From contig JANMDX010000328.1 of NCBI GenBank assembly GCA_031376505.1, forward strand, positions 1 through 64,000: a stretch of 64,000 nt of DNA, in the 5' to 3' direction. Below are positions 41,936-50,949 of this stretch, piece after piece. Within the stretch, counting starts at the first letter, position 1; every line of letters begins with the position of its first letter. Below the pieces are notes generated by a model. The model had not been told where the DNA came from. It searched no databases and saw nothing but the letters and a program-made list of their open reading frames with translations. Made by a program: the position numbers and the translations under genes. This DNA comes from CADEFD01 sp031376505. GTDB taxonomy: Bacteria > Acidobacteriota > Vicinamibacteria > Vicinamibacterales > UBA2999.

Positions 41936-43343
41936 TCGACTCGAAGCTTCGGCGTGCCGCGGCCCACGCGCTGGCATCGAGCGAACCAGTCGGCTGCAGG
42001 CAATCCGCCAGCGCATAGGCCATGGCCATCGTGTGGTGCGTGTTGTCGTGAACGAACAGGCCCTGGCGCCCGAAGGTGACCAAGCCCTCGATCGCGCTCG
42101 CCCACTGGTCCAGTGCGTCGAACGCCTGCCGGTAGCCCTCGGTGTACATCGGATAGGCGTTGGGCAACCGTTCGACCCGCACCGCGGCAACGGGCGGGAG
42201 CGGTCCCAATCCAGCGCGCGTGATGTCGGCCCGGAAGAGCTCGAGCAGCTGAGCATCGGTCATCGACCACTCCTCGCCCTGGAACGCGCACGGGAGCTCG
42301 GCACAGAGCACAGTGCGCCCGGGTCGCGCCACCAGGCCATACCGCTTCGGCTCCGACATGCGGCTGATGCGGATGTCCGCCTCGGGGAAGTAGTGGGCGT
42401 CGAACTCCGTGAAGTGTTCGGCATCGAGCGTCACGTAGATGAGCACCATCGCGCGGTAGCCAAGACGCGCGGCCGCTTCAACTGGCGCGGCCGTGTGGGT
42501 GCCGCTGACGAGGCGCGCGAGCACGGGCAGCGGAATCGTAGAGAGCACCTGGCGGGCCGGCAGCTCACGCGGCTCGCCGCCGACGGTCGCCCTCACGCCG
42601 GTGGCGCGACTGCCGTCGGTGGTCACCTCGTGTACGGTCGCGTTCAGCACAACGCGGGCGCCGGCCTGCTCGGCCGCGGCGGCGAAGACGTCGGAGATCT
42701 GACCGAACCCGCGTTTCGGATAGAAGAAGCGCCCAGCCCCTGGGCGTTTCAGGCCCGGTACCATGCCGAGCACCCGACGCACCATCTTGCCAAGCGACGA
42801 ATTGGCCACCCGGCGGCGGGCCTGCTCGGCGTCGAGCGCCTCGGGCGGAAGTCCCCAGATCTTCTGGGCGTACGGGAAATAGAACTCCCGGCAGATCGTC
42901 TTGCCCAGGCCGCGCTCCAGCAGCGACGCGAAGGTCGGGGGAGTGACCTCGGGCGTGAAGGGCTTGGTGGCGGCGTCGGCGAGTACGCCGAGCGCGAAGG
43001 TCGGGGGCAGACGCAGCGCCAGGTCGACCGGTTTGAGTGGGAAGTGGACCCAGCGTCCCTGCAGCCGGATGCGACCGTGACGAGGGCGGTCGAGCAAGTC
43101 ATCGCCGAGCAGTTGCCGGATGTCGGCCAGGAGGGGCGGCGCACAGCTGGGGTGCAGACGATGGCTGCCGAAATCCACGGGAATCCCATCGACGACGAAG
43201 CTGGCGGCGTTGCCGCCGACACGCGATCCACGCTCGAGCACGGTGACGTCGCGCCAACCGCGACGCGCGAGTTGATACGCCGCGGCGAGCCCGGCCGGGC
43301 CGCCGCCGAGGATCACGATGGGATGAATGACGGTGTCGGTCAT
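41919..43343 (-). CDS. FAD-dependent oxidoreductase (protoporphyrinogen oxidase/UGM-like)
   Basis: 474 aa. N-terminal Rossmann motif VILGGGPAGLAAAYQLARRG, then VLERGSRVGGNAAS, and YRAMVLIYVTLD plus a C-terminal FAD segment (FVHDNTHHTMAMAYALADCL). It shares its layout, and segments such as PYAQKIWG, with the enzyme at 28318, so the two are probably distant paralogues. Location between a flippase-like gene and a GT39 gene suggests action on a lipid-linked sugar. The ATG overlaps the preceding gene by 4 bp. Confidence 0.8.
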
Positions 43344-44272
43344 GAACGGGGTGCCGAGGTGGAAGCCACCGGAACCGAGGCCGGGCCGAGAGCCGCGCCC
43401 ACCGCGAGTCCAAGCAGCCCGCTCACGATGAGCACGCCTTGCCAGAGGAGGCCCGACGCAAAGACGACGGGACTCGGCGCGCCGTAGGGCGCCAGCAACG
43501 ACACCAACGCCGCTTCGCGCACGCCGATGCCGCCCAGACTGATCGGAAGCACGGCCACGAGTTTCGAGAGCGGCCAGGCGATGAACCATGGGGCGATACC
43601 CACGTCGAGCCCGAGGGCCCCTGCCATCCAGACATTGGTGAGGACAAACGCCGACTGCACGAGCGCCGTCACGCAGCAGGCGGTGACGATCGCGCCCGCA
43701 CGCGTGCGTACCTCGGCCACGAGGTCGCCGGCCATGCCGGCTCCGCGCCCCCCGCGACGCCGCTTCACGACCACGAACGCCGCCACGCCGCCCAGCGCGG
43801 CCACCGCCGCAGTCACGACGGTCCACCGGATGCCAATCGCGGACGTGTCCAGAGCGGGAGGCATCCCGGCCACGAGCACGCCGGCTGCCACGAGTACCAG
43901 CAGCGTCAGCGTGTCAATGAGGCGGTCGATGACACTGGCGACGGTGGCCGCTGTCGGGCTCACACCGTGAGGGAGCAGATACGTCGCGCGCACGACGTCG
44001 CCGCCGGCCACGCCAGGCAGACCGAGATTCGCCACCAATCCGGCGAAGTGCGCGCGCAGGCAGAGCGGCACCGACGCGCGCGGATCGTGCAGCAGACGCT
44101 GGTACTTCCAGGCGTTGAGCGCATGTCCGGCGAGGAATACCACCAGGCTGGCTAGCCATACCGAAGGCCGCACCTGCGAAAACGCGTCGCGCAAGCCTTC
44201 GGTCGAGGCCACGGTGACGAGTACGACGACCACCGCGACCGAGACGACCGCCCGAAGCATCCACTGCAGCAT
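43340..44272 (-). CDS. LPG synthase transmembrane/UPF0104 family protein
   Basis: 310 aa with about eight membrane helices. It matches the lysylphosphatidylglycerol-synthase TM region family: LGGHALNAWKYQRLL-like start (FLAGHALNAWKYQRLL), FAGLVANLGLPGVAGGDVVRATYLLP, SVIDRLIDTLTLL, and PISLGGIGVREAALVSLLA near the end. Proteins of this type act as lipid flippases or membrane-domain partners; in a glycan cluster, a polyprenyl-linked sugar flippase role is plausible but unproven. It sits between DPM-type GT2 and FAD genes. Confidence 0.83.
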   Translation of the reverse strand: MLQWMLRAVVSVAVVVVLVTVASTEGLRDAFSQVRPSVWLASLVVFLAGHALNAWKYQRLLHDPRASVPLCLRAHFAGLVANLGLPGVAGGDVVRATYLLPHGVSPTAATVASVIDRLIDTLTLLVLVAAGVLVAGMPPALDTSAIGIRWTVVTAAVAALGGVAAFVVVKRRRGGRGAGMAGDLVAEVRTRAGAIVTACCVTALVQSAFVLTNVWMAGALGLDVGIAPWFIAWPLSKLVAVLPISLGGIGVREAALVSLLAPYGAPSPVVFASGLLWQGVLIVSGLLGLAVGAALGPASVPVASTSAPRS

Positions 44273-44280
44273 TGCGGTCG

Positions 44281-45240
44281 TCAGGCCTGCGGGCCGCGGC
44301 TGACCTGCAGCCGCGCAATCATGTCGGCCAGCAGGCCGACTGACCACACCACGATGGCCGACAGGAACGCCATCACCGCGGTCTCCGACAGGTTCATCAG
44401 GTAGATGTCCTCGATGAGCTTGCCGACACCGATCAGGAACAGGATGGCCCCCGCCGGGAGGAACACCTTGAGCGGATTGAAGAGCACGATGGCGCGGACC
44501 ACGAGCAGCACGAAGTTACCGAAGTCCTGCGGGCGGATCTTTGACGTGCCCGTGCGCACGGCGTACTCGATGGGCTCGTACGCCACCGGATAGCCGTTGG
44601 CCAGCATGGCCATGGTGATGGTGCTCGTGAACGAGAACCCCATCGGCAGGAGCGGCAGGAAGTGCAGCACGACCGCGCGGCGCATGATGCGTTGGCCGGA
44701 GTTCAGGTCGGGGATGTGCTGGCCGACCAGATAGCTGGCCAGCCGGTTGAGGAACCACTTGGCCGGACGCCGGGCCCAGGTAATGCCACTCGAGGTGATT
44801 GGACGGGAGCCGACGGCCATGTCGTAGCGGTCCATCCTGGCCCAGAGGCGCGGGATGGCCTCTGGCGGATACGTGCAGTCGGCGTCGATGATCAGGATGT
44901 TGTGGGCCGACGTGCCGAGGATGCCGGTCTTGAGCGCCGCGCCGTAGCCCTTGTTGTGCGGATGGTTGATGACGCGGGCGCCGGCGGCGCGCGCTTCGTC
45001 GGCGGTCCGATCGGACGAGCCGTCGTCGACGACCACGAGTTCTGACCGGCAGGCCATGCTCGACAGCACCGCCTGCACCTTCTCGACCGTGGTGCGGATG
45101 CCGCCCTCTTCGTTGAACGCGGGGATGATCACCGCGAGATCGCGAGGAACCGACGGAGCGGCCGCCGCGTGCTCGCGTGGGCTGAGCGCGAGGCCATCAG
45201 AAGGGCCGGGGGTGTCGCTGACCGCGTCGAGTGTGCCCAT
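44281..45240 (-). CDS. DPM/undecaprenyl-phosphate glycosyltransferase (GT2)
   Basis: 319 aa. GT2 with VIIPAFNEEGGI at residue 38, ELVVVDDGSSDRTADEA, ILIIDADCTYPPEA (DxD) near 125, and PDLNSGQRIMRRAVV (acceptor site) near 180. Two C-terminal membrane helices follow, as in the ArnC/DPM class that loads a sugar onto polyprenyl phosphate. This product would feed the GT39-like enzyme of the same operon. The gene heads the minus-strand block and is followed by the flippase-like gene 8 bp later. Confidence 0.88.
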   Translation of the reverse strand: MGTLDAVSDTPGPSDGLALSPREHAAAAPSVPRDLAVIIPAFNEEGGIRTTVEKVQAVLSSMACRSELVVVDDGSSDRTADEARAAGARVINHPHNKGYGAALKTGILGTSAHNILIIDADCTYPPEAIPRLWARMDRYDMAVGSRPITSSGITWARRPAKWFLNRLASYLVGQHIPDLNSGQRIMRRAVVLHFLPLLPMGFSFTSTITMAMLANGYPVAYEPIEYAVRTGTSKIRPQDFGNFVLLVVRAIVLFNPLKVFLPAGAILFLIGVGKLIEDIYLMNLSETAVMAFLSAIVVWSVGLLADMIARLQVSRGPQA

Positions 45241-45542
45241 TGTCGTGTGAACGCTGAGGGAGAATCGTACCACACGGCTCTGTGCAACCGTGGGCTATAG
45301 GAGGGCGGCTGGCTGCCGACACCGCGCAATCTGCGCAGTGCTGGGACGTGCCACGACGGCGTCGCGCCGCGATCGGCGATTGCGTCCGACCTGCGCGTAC
45401 CCCAGACGCCGTTCGGGTCGTCGCGCGAAGGCACGCGGCGTGGTGTTGACTCCAGACGACACGGGTTGTCGGAGGGCGCCCGGCGCCGTGGTACCTGAAC
45501 TGCACATTGGTGGTACCGTTCCCGGGTAAGGGGGGCGTGCCC
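45241..45542. other. Divergent intergenic region (302 bp)
   Basis: Lies between the DPM-type gene and the cupin gene, so it holds promoters for both. A CTATAG near 45295 is a faint -10 candidate. No RNA gene or convincing small gene is visible. Confidence 0.4.
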
Positions 45543-46004
45543 ATGGATCGTCGACAGGTATTGCAGGCAGGACTGACCGCACTGGCTGGCGCAGTGGCAG
45601 GGGCGGAGCAGGTGGTTGCAGACGTGAGGCAGGCCGGCGTGGCAGCGCGCCCCGGCTCGACCTCGAAGCCACTCGGCGCGCATCCACTCGGCGCGGCGTT
45701 CGCGGGCTGGGAGGGCACGATGCTCGAGGTCACCTATCCGCCCGGCGCGGAGTCGGCAGCGCATCAGCACCCTGGACCCACGTTCGGCTACGTCGTGCGC
45801 GGGAAAATCCGATGGGCGATCGACGGCGGACCGGCGCAGGTGTTGGAGGCAGGGCAGTCGTTCTTCGAGCCGATGGGCTCGGTGCACAGCACCTCAGCCA
45901 ACGCGAGCGCGACGGAGCCCGCTACGATTTCGGTCGTGATTCTCGCGAAGCCCGGTGAGGCGTTGTCAAAACCCGCGGCGAAGCCCGGGGGCGCCGCAGG
46001 CTGA
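45543..46004 (+). CDS. Cupin-domain protein, exported
   Basis: 153 aa. The N-terminus has a twin-arginine-like leader (MDRRQVLQAGLTALAGAVAGAEQ), then a single cupin barrel with AAHQHPGPTFGYVVRGKIRWAIDGG (metal His motif and first cupin motif) and SFFEPMGSVHSTSA (second motif). It resembles small quercetinase- or oxalate-like cupins of unknown substrate. The ATG is chosen because the leader starts there. Convergent with the post-COAP gene; a strong hairpin lies between them. Confidence 0.78.
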   Translation: MDRRQVLQAGLTALAGAVAGAEQVVADVRQAGVAARPGSTSKPLGAHPLGAAFAGWEGTMLEVTYPPGAESAAHQHPGPTFGYVVRGKIRWAIDGGPAQVLEAGQSFFEPMGSVHSTSANASATEPATISVVILAKPGEALSKPAAKPGGAAG

Positions 46005-46010
46005 ACGAGC

Positions 46011-46047
46011 GCGGCGGGAGGCGGACATGCGTCCGCCAGCCCGCCGC
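46011..46047. terminator. Strong hairpin between convergent genes
   Basis: GCGGCGGG (46011-46018) pairs with CCCGCCGC (46040-46047), continued by GGCGGAC/GTCCGCC (46020-46026 and 46031-46037) around the loop ATGC. There is no U-tract on either side, so if it terminates transcription it does so bidirectionally or through Rho. Confidence 0.5.
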
Positions 46048-46054
46048 TGGGGAC

Positions 46055-46699
46055 CTACTCGGGCGGGGGCACGCCGAACGTCAGACCGCCGCACGCGGTG
46101 GTCTCGTCCACCGCCGGCAGCACGACGGTCGACGGATTCGGCGAGTGCAACTGGACGTTCCCGCCGGGACGCGCGGTGCCCAGTTTGAGCAGCGGTACGT
46201 CGTACGGCACGGCCGTGCCCCCGAGCTTCAACGCGAATTGATCGAGGCCGCCGGGCTCGCCGTTGTCGATCAGGCGCGCGCGGAAGTAGATGAACTCCGG
46301 GTCCGCGGGGTTGTTGGTCTGCGCGATGCCGCAGACGTCACGCACCGGCGAGGTCGGGCCGTTGGGCGCCAGGTAAGCTGTGACCTCCACGCTGTTCACG
46401 TGGTAGCCGTTGGCGTGGTCCACGAAGTTGAGATGACCCCAGAAGTCGCCGTTCTTGCATCCGCCGTGCACGCCGAAGTTGGCCTTCTTGCCGGTGGTGG
46501 GGTTGACCACGAAGCCACCGCTGGTCGCGAAGTCGCACGGGTCGGGTACGCCCTGGGCCAGGACGGTCGCGGGGCCGGCGACCGGCATCGCCAGGGGCGA
46601 GAACACCAGGGCCACCGCCGCAGCGAGCCCGAGGTTGCGCACGCACGCCTTCCACACCTTCGAGCTGCCGTTCACCTTCGCATCCAACTGTCTCACCAT
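46055..46699 (-). CDS. Secreted post-COAP-1 domain protein
   Basis: 214 aa. An N-terminal leader (NLGLAAAVALVFSPLAMPVAGP) precedes a domain resembling post-COAP-1: DPCDFATSGGFVVNP, KKANFGVHGGCKNGDFWGHLNFVDH and a C-terminal NGEPGGLDQFALKL. This domain is seen at the ends of bacterial surface and matrix proteins and is probably a beta-sandwich with calcium or disulfides. Here it stands alone. GGAGG lies 5-6 nt before the ATG at 46699. Function unknown. Confidence 0.78.
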   Translation of the reverse strand: MVRQLDAKVNGSSKVWKACVRNLGLAAAVALVFSPLAMPVAGPATVLAQGVPDPCDFATSGGFVVNPTTGKKANFGVHGGCKNGDFWGHLNFVDHANGYHVNSVEVTAYLAPNGPTSPVRDVCGIAQTNNPADPEFIYFRARLIDNGEPGGLDQFALKLGGTAVPYDVPLLKLGTARPGGNVQLHSPNPSTVVLPAVDETTACGGLTFGVPPPE

Positions 46700-46969
46700 C
46701 GCTGCCTCCGAAACTGTGGGCCGCATGCGGATATCGCCGGTCCCGCCGCCTCATGAAGCAAGTTCAGTGCCGTGACCCATCCCGGGCACGCGCGTGCAGC
46801 GCCGTTTATGGCCGCGATCAGGAGTGTCTGCGGCCGGCGAATTGTTGGCGGGGGCGGGCCGAGGCCGCGGTGCCTCGGGAGCGGTCGCGCGCCGATCCGA
46901 CGGAGCGTGGAGACGACATCGCGGGGTTGCGACGCCGTCGATCGGAAGGCGGGAGGTTCCGAGGCGGTG

Positions 46970-47695
46970 TCAGAAGACGCGCGCTTGCGGCACCGGCCAC
47001 CAGCGGATTTGGACCTTGCCGATGATGTACTTCTTCGGAACCATGCCCCAGTGGCGGCTGTCGGAACTGTTGTTCCGATGGTCGCCCATCACGAAGTAGT
47101 AGCCCTCGGGAATCACCTGGGGCCCCCAGTCGTCGTGGCTGCGGTACTCTTCCGCGACGTAATCGTCGGGCAGTGGCACGTCGTTGACATACACCCGGCC
47201 GTCCACGATGCGGACCTGGTCGCCTTCTTCGGCGATGACGCGCTTGACGAATGACTTGTCCGGGTTGAGCGGGTAGTAAAGCATCACGATGTCGCTGCGC
47301 CGGGGCGACGACAGGCGATAGACGAGTTTGTTTACGATCAGGCGGTCTTGGTCGTCGAGCGTCGGCGCCATGCTGAGGCCCTCGACCCGCGCCACCTGGA
47401 ATCCGAACGTCACGATCAGCGTGGCGTAGACGGCGGCTGACGCCAGCGTCTTCACCCAGGCCCAGAACTCGTCGTGCCAGGCTTGCAGGCGCTCGGAGGT
47501 CGTCGGCTTGGCGGGGGTCGCAGAGAACGCGTAGCTGCCGGGTGATGGCGATGCGTGGCCCGCGTCGAACCCCGTAAGGGGAACCGCCGCAGCGCTCGTG
47601 CCTATGGGTGCCGGAGTCGCCTCTGGGGTACGCGGCGGGTCGAGCGGCACGGCCGTGGCGGCCACGTCATCGTGCGGTTGTTCGAGCTGATCCAC
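46970..47695 (-). CDS. lepB: Signal peptidase I
   Basis: 241 aa. Membrane serine protease that removes signal peptides on the outer face of the inner membrane. After a 65-residue acidic/Pro/Ala-rich N-terminus comes one membrane helix (TLASAAVYATLIVTFGFQV), then the catalytic Ser in VEGLSMAPTL, SFVKRVIAEEGDQV (the catalytic Lys), and VMGDHRNNSSDSRHWGMVPKKYIIGK. GTG at 47695 has GAGGAG 8 nt upstream; an upstream ATG is possible. The long N-terminal tail is variable in the family. It diverges from nuoI. Confidence 0.93.
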   Translation of the reverse strand: MDQLEQPHDDVAATAVPLDPPRTPEATPAPIGTSAAAVPLTGFDAGHASPSPGSYAFSATPAKPTTSERLQAWHDEFWAWVKTLASAAVYATLIVTFGFQVARVEGLSMAPTLDDQDRLIVNKLVYRLSSPRRSDIVMLYYPLNPDKSFVKRVIAEEGDQVRIVDGRVYVNDVPLPDDYVAEEYRSHDDWGPQVIPEGYYFVMGDHRNNSSDSRHWGMVPKKYIIGKVQIRWWPVPQARVF

Positions 47696-47816
47696 GGTCC
47701 AGTCTCCTCGATCCCGAATACGGTCAGCGTGCCGGATGGGTTCCCCGGCGGGGCGCTTCCCATGGTAGCGCATCCGTCCCGGCCTGCTGGGGCATCTCTC
47801 GAAACTGCACGCCCGA

Positions 47817-47825
47817 TGCTACAAT
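47817..47825 (+). promoter_or_regulatory. Extended -10 promoter of nuoI
   Basis: TGCTACAAT, an extended -10 (TGn plus TACAAT), 43 bp before the ATG. It lies in the region divergent to lepB. Confidence 0.5.
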
Positions 47826-47867
47826 CAGCGAGTTCGGGACGTGGACCTGTCCCGGCAGGGGAGCGGC

Positions 47868-48314
47868 ATGATTCGTCCGTTGATGAACGGCTTCGCACTG
47901 ACGTTCAAGCACTTGTTCAGGCGTCCCATTACGGTGGACTATCCAAACCAGAAGGTGCCGATGTTCCCCCGGTACCGCGGCAAGCAAGTGCTGATGCGCG
48001 ACGAGCACGGCATGGAGAAGTGCGTGGCCTGCGGCCTGTGCTCGGTGGCCTGCCCGGCCGACGCCATCTATCTGGAAGCCGCCGAAAACGACGGCACCGT
48101 CATGGCGGGCCCCAGGTATGCCGCGGTCTACCAGATTCACAAGACCCGGTGCATCTTCTGCGGCTACTGCGAAGAAGCCTGCCCCGTGTCGGCCATCTTC
48201 ATGGGCAAGGACTACGAACTGGCGGTCTACAGCAAGGACGACTTCGTGTGGGACAAGACGGAGCTGCTGGTGCCGGCGCCGGCAGGCGTCACGGCTCCGC
48301 AGTCGGACCGCTGA
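47868..48314 (+). CDS. nuoI: NADH-quinone oxidoreductase subunit I (orphan NuoI)
   Basis: 148 aa. Complex I subunit with two [4Fe-4S] clusters: CVACGLCSVACP near residue 51 and CIFCGYCEEACP near 93, framed by MFPRYRGKQVLMRDEHGMEK and PVSAIFMGKDYELAVY, both typical of NuoI. It would carry electrons to quinone in the peripheral arm of complex I. No other nuo gene is adjacent. The stop overlaps the start of the methyltransferase/MTHFR gene. ATG at 47868 has GGGGAG 5 nt upstream and follows an extended -10 promoter. Confidence 0.92.
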   Translation: MIRPLMNGFALTFKHLFRRPITVDYPNQKVPMFPRYRGKQVLMRDEHGMEKCVACGLCSVACPADAIYLEAAENDGTVMAGPRYAAVYQIHKTRCIFCGYCEEACPVSAIFMGKDYELAVYSKDDFVWDKTELLVPAPAGVTAPQSDR

Positions 48315-50188
48315 GCGCCGCCACGGCGACTCGCCCTTCCTTTCTCGACGCGCTGCAGTCGCGCGTGCTCGTGTGCGATGGCGCCATGGGCACGATGCTC
48401 TACGGTAGGGGCGTCTTCATCAATCGATGCTTCGAGTCGCTCAACCTGTCGCAGCCCGCGCTCGTCTCTGACGTCCATCGCGAGTACCTGGCGGCCGGCG
48501 CCGATGTCATCGAGACCAATACGTTTGGTGCCTCCCGTCTCAAGCTGCGCTCGTTCGGGCTTGGCGACGAGGTGCATGCCATCAACCTGGCCGGTGCGCG
48601 GCTGGCACGTGAAGCTGCCGGTGACGCTGCGTACGTGGCCGGGGCCATCGGCCCGCTCGGCGTACGCCTCGAGCCGTGGGGCAAGACCGGCGTGGACGAA
48701 GCGCGCGAGTATTTCCGCGAGCAGGTACGCGCCCTGGTCGAAGGTGGCGTCGACCTGCTGATGCTCGAGACGTTCCGCGACTGGAACGAGGCGGCCGCGG
48801 CCGTGGATGCCGTGCGGTCGGTATGCGCCTTGCCAATCGTGGCGCTCGTGACCACCGAAGAGGACGGCAACAGTCTTGACGGCACCCCGCCCGAGCAGTT
48901 CGGGCCCGCGCTCGTGGCGCGTGGCGCCAACGTCGTCGGTGTGAACTGCAGTGTCGGGCCGGCGCCGATGCTCGAGACCGTCGAGCGCCTGGCGGCCGCG
49001 TGCGACGTGCCACTGTCGGCGCAGCCCAACGCCGGCAAGCCCCGCGATATCGAGGGCCGCAACATCTATCTGTGCTCGCCCGAATACATGGCGTCGTATG
49101 CGCGCCGGTTCATCGCCAGCGGCGTGCGCCTGGTCGGCGGCTGTTGCGGCACCACACCTGAGCACATCCGGCAGATTGCCCTGGCCGTGAAGCAGTTGGC
49201 CCCGGACACCGCGCGGGCGGCGGCCAAGGGAAGCCTCCAGGCCATTACCGTGTCGACGCCCCTGGCCCAGGCGCCGGTGTCTCGAGCGGAAAAGTCTGCC
49301 CTGGGCGCGAAGCTGGCGGCGGGGATGTACGTGACCGGCGTGGAGCTGGTGCCGCCTCGAGGGCACGCCACGGCAGAAGCCGTGAGCGCGGCCCGCCGGG
49401 TGGCCGCACACAACGTCGACCTCGTGCTCGTGTCGGACGCCCCGCGCGGTGGCGCGCGGGTCGGCGCGCTGGCGCTGGCAGCGCTCATTCATCAGCAGAC
49501 CGGCGTGGAACCCTTGCTCCAGTACTCGTGCCGAGACCGCAACCTGCTCGGCATCCAGTCGGACCTGCTCGGCGCGCACGCGATGGGCGTGCGCAACCTG
49601 CTCGGCATCACCGGCGACGTGCGCAAGATCGGCGACTATCCAGATGCCACGGCCGTGTTCGACGTCGACTCGATCGGTCTCACGCACGTGATGAGCCGGC
49701 TCAATCACGGCCTCGACGTGGCGGGGCAGCCGATTGGCGAACCGACGGCCCTGCTGGTGGGGGTGATGGTGAATCCTGCGGCGCGGGATCTCGACCGCGA
49801 GCTGCGCCGGTTCGAGTACAAGGTGGAAGCCGGCGCCGAGTTCGTCGTCACGCGCCCGATCTTCGATGTGGCGGCCTTCGAGCGCTTCCTCGCCAAAGTG
49901 GCGCACATGCACATTCCCGTGGTGGCCGGCGTGTGGCCGTTCGACTCGGCCCTCAACGCTGAATTCATGGCCAACGAAGTACCGGATGTCGTCGTGCCGC
50001 AGACGATCGTTGAGCGCATGCGGGCAGCCGTGGGCGTCCAGGGGGCCCAGGCCGAGGGCGCAAAGATTGCCCGGGAGCTGCTGGCCGCACTGCGGCCCAT
50101 GACCGCAGGGGTAGTCGTGTCGACCCCGGCTGGACTTGTCGACCGGGCGCTCGAGGTGCTCGTGCCCGGCGGCGACGATCGGACCTGA
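48311..50188 (+). CDS. Bifunctional homocysteine S-methyltransferase / 5,10-methylenetetrahydrofolate reductase
   Basis: 625 aa. Residues 1-310 are a homocysteine methyltransferase TIM barrel with the DGAMGTMLY start, IETNTFGAS, the first zinc Cys in VGVNCSVGP near 220 and the pair in VGGCCGTTPEH near 278. Residues 325-620 are an MTHFR barrel (TGVELVPPRG, LQYSCRDRNLLGIQSDLLG, NLLGITGDVRKIGDYP). The fusion occurs in many bacteria and would link folate one-carbon reduction to methionine synthesis. No ATG, GTG or TTG fits the N-terminus; CTG at 48311, overlapping the nuoI stop, is the best start, with GTG at 48365 the conservative choice. Confidence 0.9.
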   Translation: MSAATATRPSFLDALQSRVLVCDGAMGTMLYGRGVFINRCFESLNLSQPALVSDVHREYLAAGADVIETNTFGASRLKLRSFGLGDEVHAINLAGARLAREAAGDAAYVAGAIGPLGVRLEPWGKTGVDEAREYFREQVRALVEGGVDLLMLETFRDWNEAAAAVDAVRSVCALPIVALVTTEEDGNSLDGTPPEQFGPALVARGANVVGVNCSVGPAPMLETVERLAAACDVPLSAQPNAGKPRDIEGRNIYLCSPEYMASYARRFIASGVRLVGGCCGTTPEHIRQIALAVKQLAPDTARAAAKGSLQAITVSTPLAQAPVSRAEKSALGAKLAAGMYVTGVELVPPRGHATAEAVSAARRVAAHNVDLVLVSDAPRGGARVGALALAALIHQQTGVEPLLQYSCRDRNLLGIQSDLLGAHAMGVRNLLGITGDVRKIGDYPDATAVFDVDSIGLTHVMSRLNHGLDVAGQPIGEPTALLVGVMVNPAARDLDRELRRFEYKVEAGAEFVVTRPIFDVAAFERFLAKVAHMHIPVVAGVWPFDSALNAEFMANEVPDVVVPQTIVERMRAAVGVQGAQAEGAKIARELLAALRPMTAGVVVSTPAGLVDRALEVLVPGGDDRT

Positions 50189-50213
50189 GCAAGGCCGTGA
50201 ACATGGATCGATC

Positions 50214-50222
50214 TGTTATAGT
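50214..50222 (+). promoter_or_regulatory. Extended -10 promoter of the PmtA-like gene
   Basis: TGTTATAGT, an extended -10 (TGn plus TATAGT), 27 bp before the ATG at 50249; GGGGGTCCTGA supplies the ribosome site. Confidence 0.5.
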
Positions 50223-50248
50223 GCCCACTTTGCCCTTGGGGGTCCTGA

Positions 50249-50944
50249 ATGGCTTTGTTTAGCGAGCGCCCAACCGAGAAGATCGTCGGTGGCGATGCTG
50301 CCACTCGGGCGCTTTCGTCGACGGCTGTCGAGAACGCATTTGTCGAACGCGTCTACGAGAAGCTGTCGGGGGTCTACGATCTCACCTTCGGTCCGACGCT
50401 GCACCCGGGACGTCTGCAGGCGCTCGAGCGCATGGCCATTGGCGAGGGCACGTCCGTCCTCGAGGTCGGGGTTGGCACCGGCATCAACCTGCGCCACTAT
50501 CCCCGCTCGTGCAAGGTCACTGGCATTGACCTCTCGTCGAGCATGCTCGAGAAGGCGCGGGAACGAATCGCGAAGAACGGCCTGCGGAACTGCCGCGTCA
50601 CCGAGATGGACGCCGCGGCGCTGACGTTTCCCGACGACTCGTTCGACATCGTCTATGCGCCCTACCTGATCAGCGTCGTGCCCGATCCGGTAGCGGTCGC
50701 GCGGGAGATGCGCCGGGTGTGCAAGCTGGGCGGCCGCATTGTGATTTTGAACCACTTCAAGAGCGAGAACCCCGTCCTGTCGCGCATCGAGACGGCGATT
50801 TCGCCGATGACCGTGCACATCGGCTTCGTGTCCGACCTCGATCTGCCCGGATTTCTCGCCCAGGCCGAACTGACCCCGATTTCGATCGACAAGGTGAATC
50901 TGTTGTCGATGTGGTCGCTCGTCACCTGCGTCAAAGAGGCGTAA
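50249..50944 (+). CDS. PmtA-like phospholipid N-methyltransferase
   Basis: 231 aa. Soluble class I methyltransferase with VYEKLSGVYDLTFGPTLHPGR at the N-terminus, SAM motif I LEVGVGTGINLRHYP near 72, GIDLSSSMLEKARER, DAAALTFPDDSFDIVYAPYLISVVPDP and the basic FKSENP region. The pattern matches the PmtA group, which methylates phosphatidylethanolamine to phosphatidylcholine in some bacteria; a ubiquinone/menaquinone-type methyltransferase is the alternative. It ends 5 bp before the convergent glycosyltransferase. Confidence 0.8.
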   Translation: MALFSERPTEKIVGGDAATRALSSTAVENAFVERVYEKLSGVYDLTFGPTLHPGRLQALERMAIGEGTSVLEVGVGTGINLRHYPRSCKVTGIDLSSSMLEKARERIAKNGLRNCRVTEMDAAALTFPDDSFDIVYAPYLISVVPDPVAVAREMRRVCKLGGRIVILNHFKSENPVLSRIETAISPMTVHIGFVSDLDLPGFLAQAELTPISIDKVNLLSMWSLVTCVKEA

Positions 50945-50949
50945 GTGGG

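Noticed and set aside
41936..42256. N-terminal extension of the GT39-like protein
   Set aside because: Overlaps the FAD gene out of frame; no homology pattern.
47555..48310. Extension of the methyltransferase/MTHFR frame through nuoI
   Set aside because: It would run through a well-defined gene in another frame; no start signal and non-protein composition.
48227..49912. Long minus-strand open frame opposite the MTHFR fusion
   Set aside because: Antisense of a clear enzyme; His/Arg-rich.
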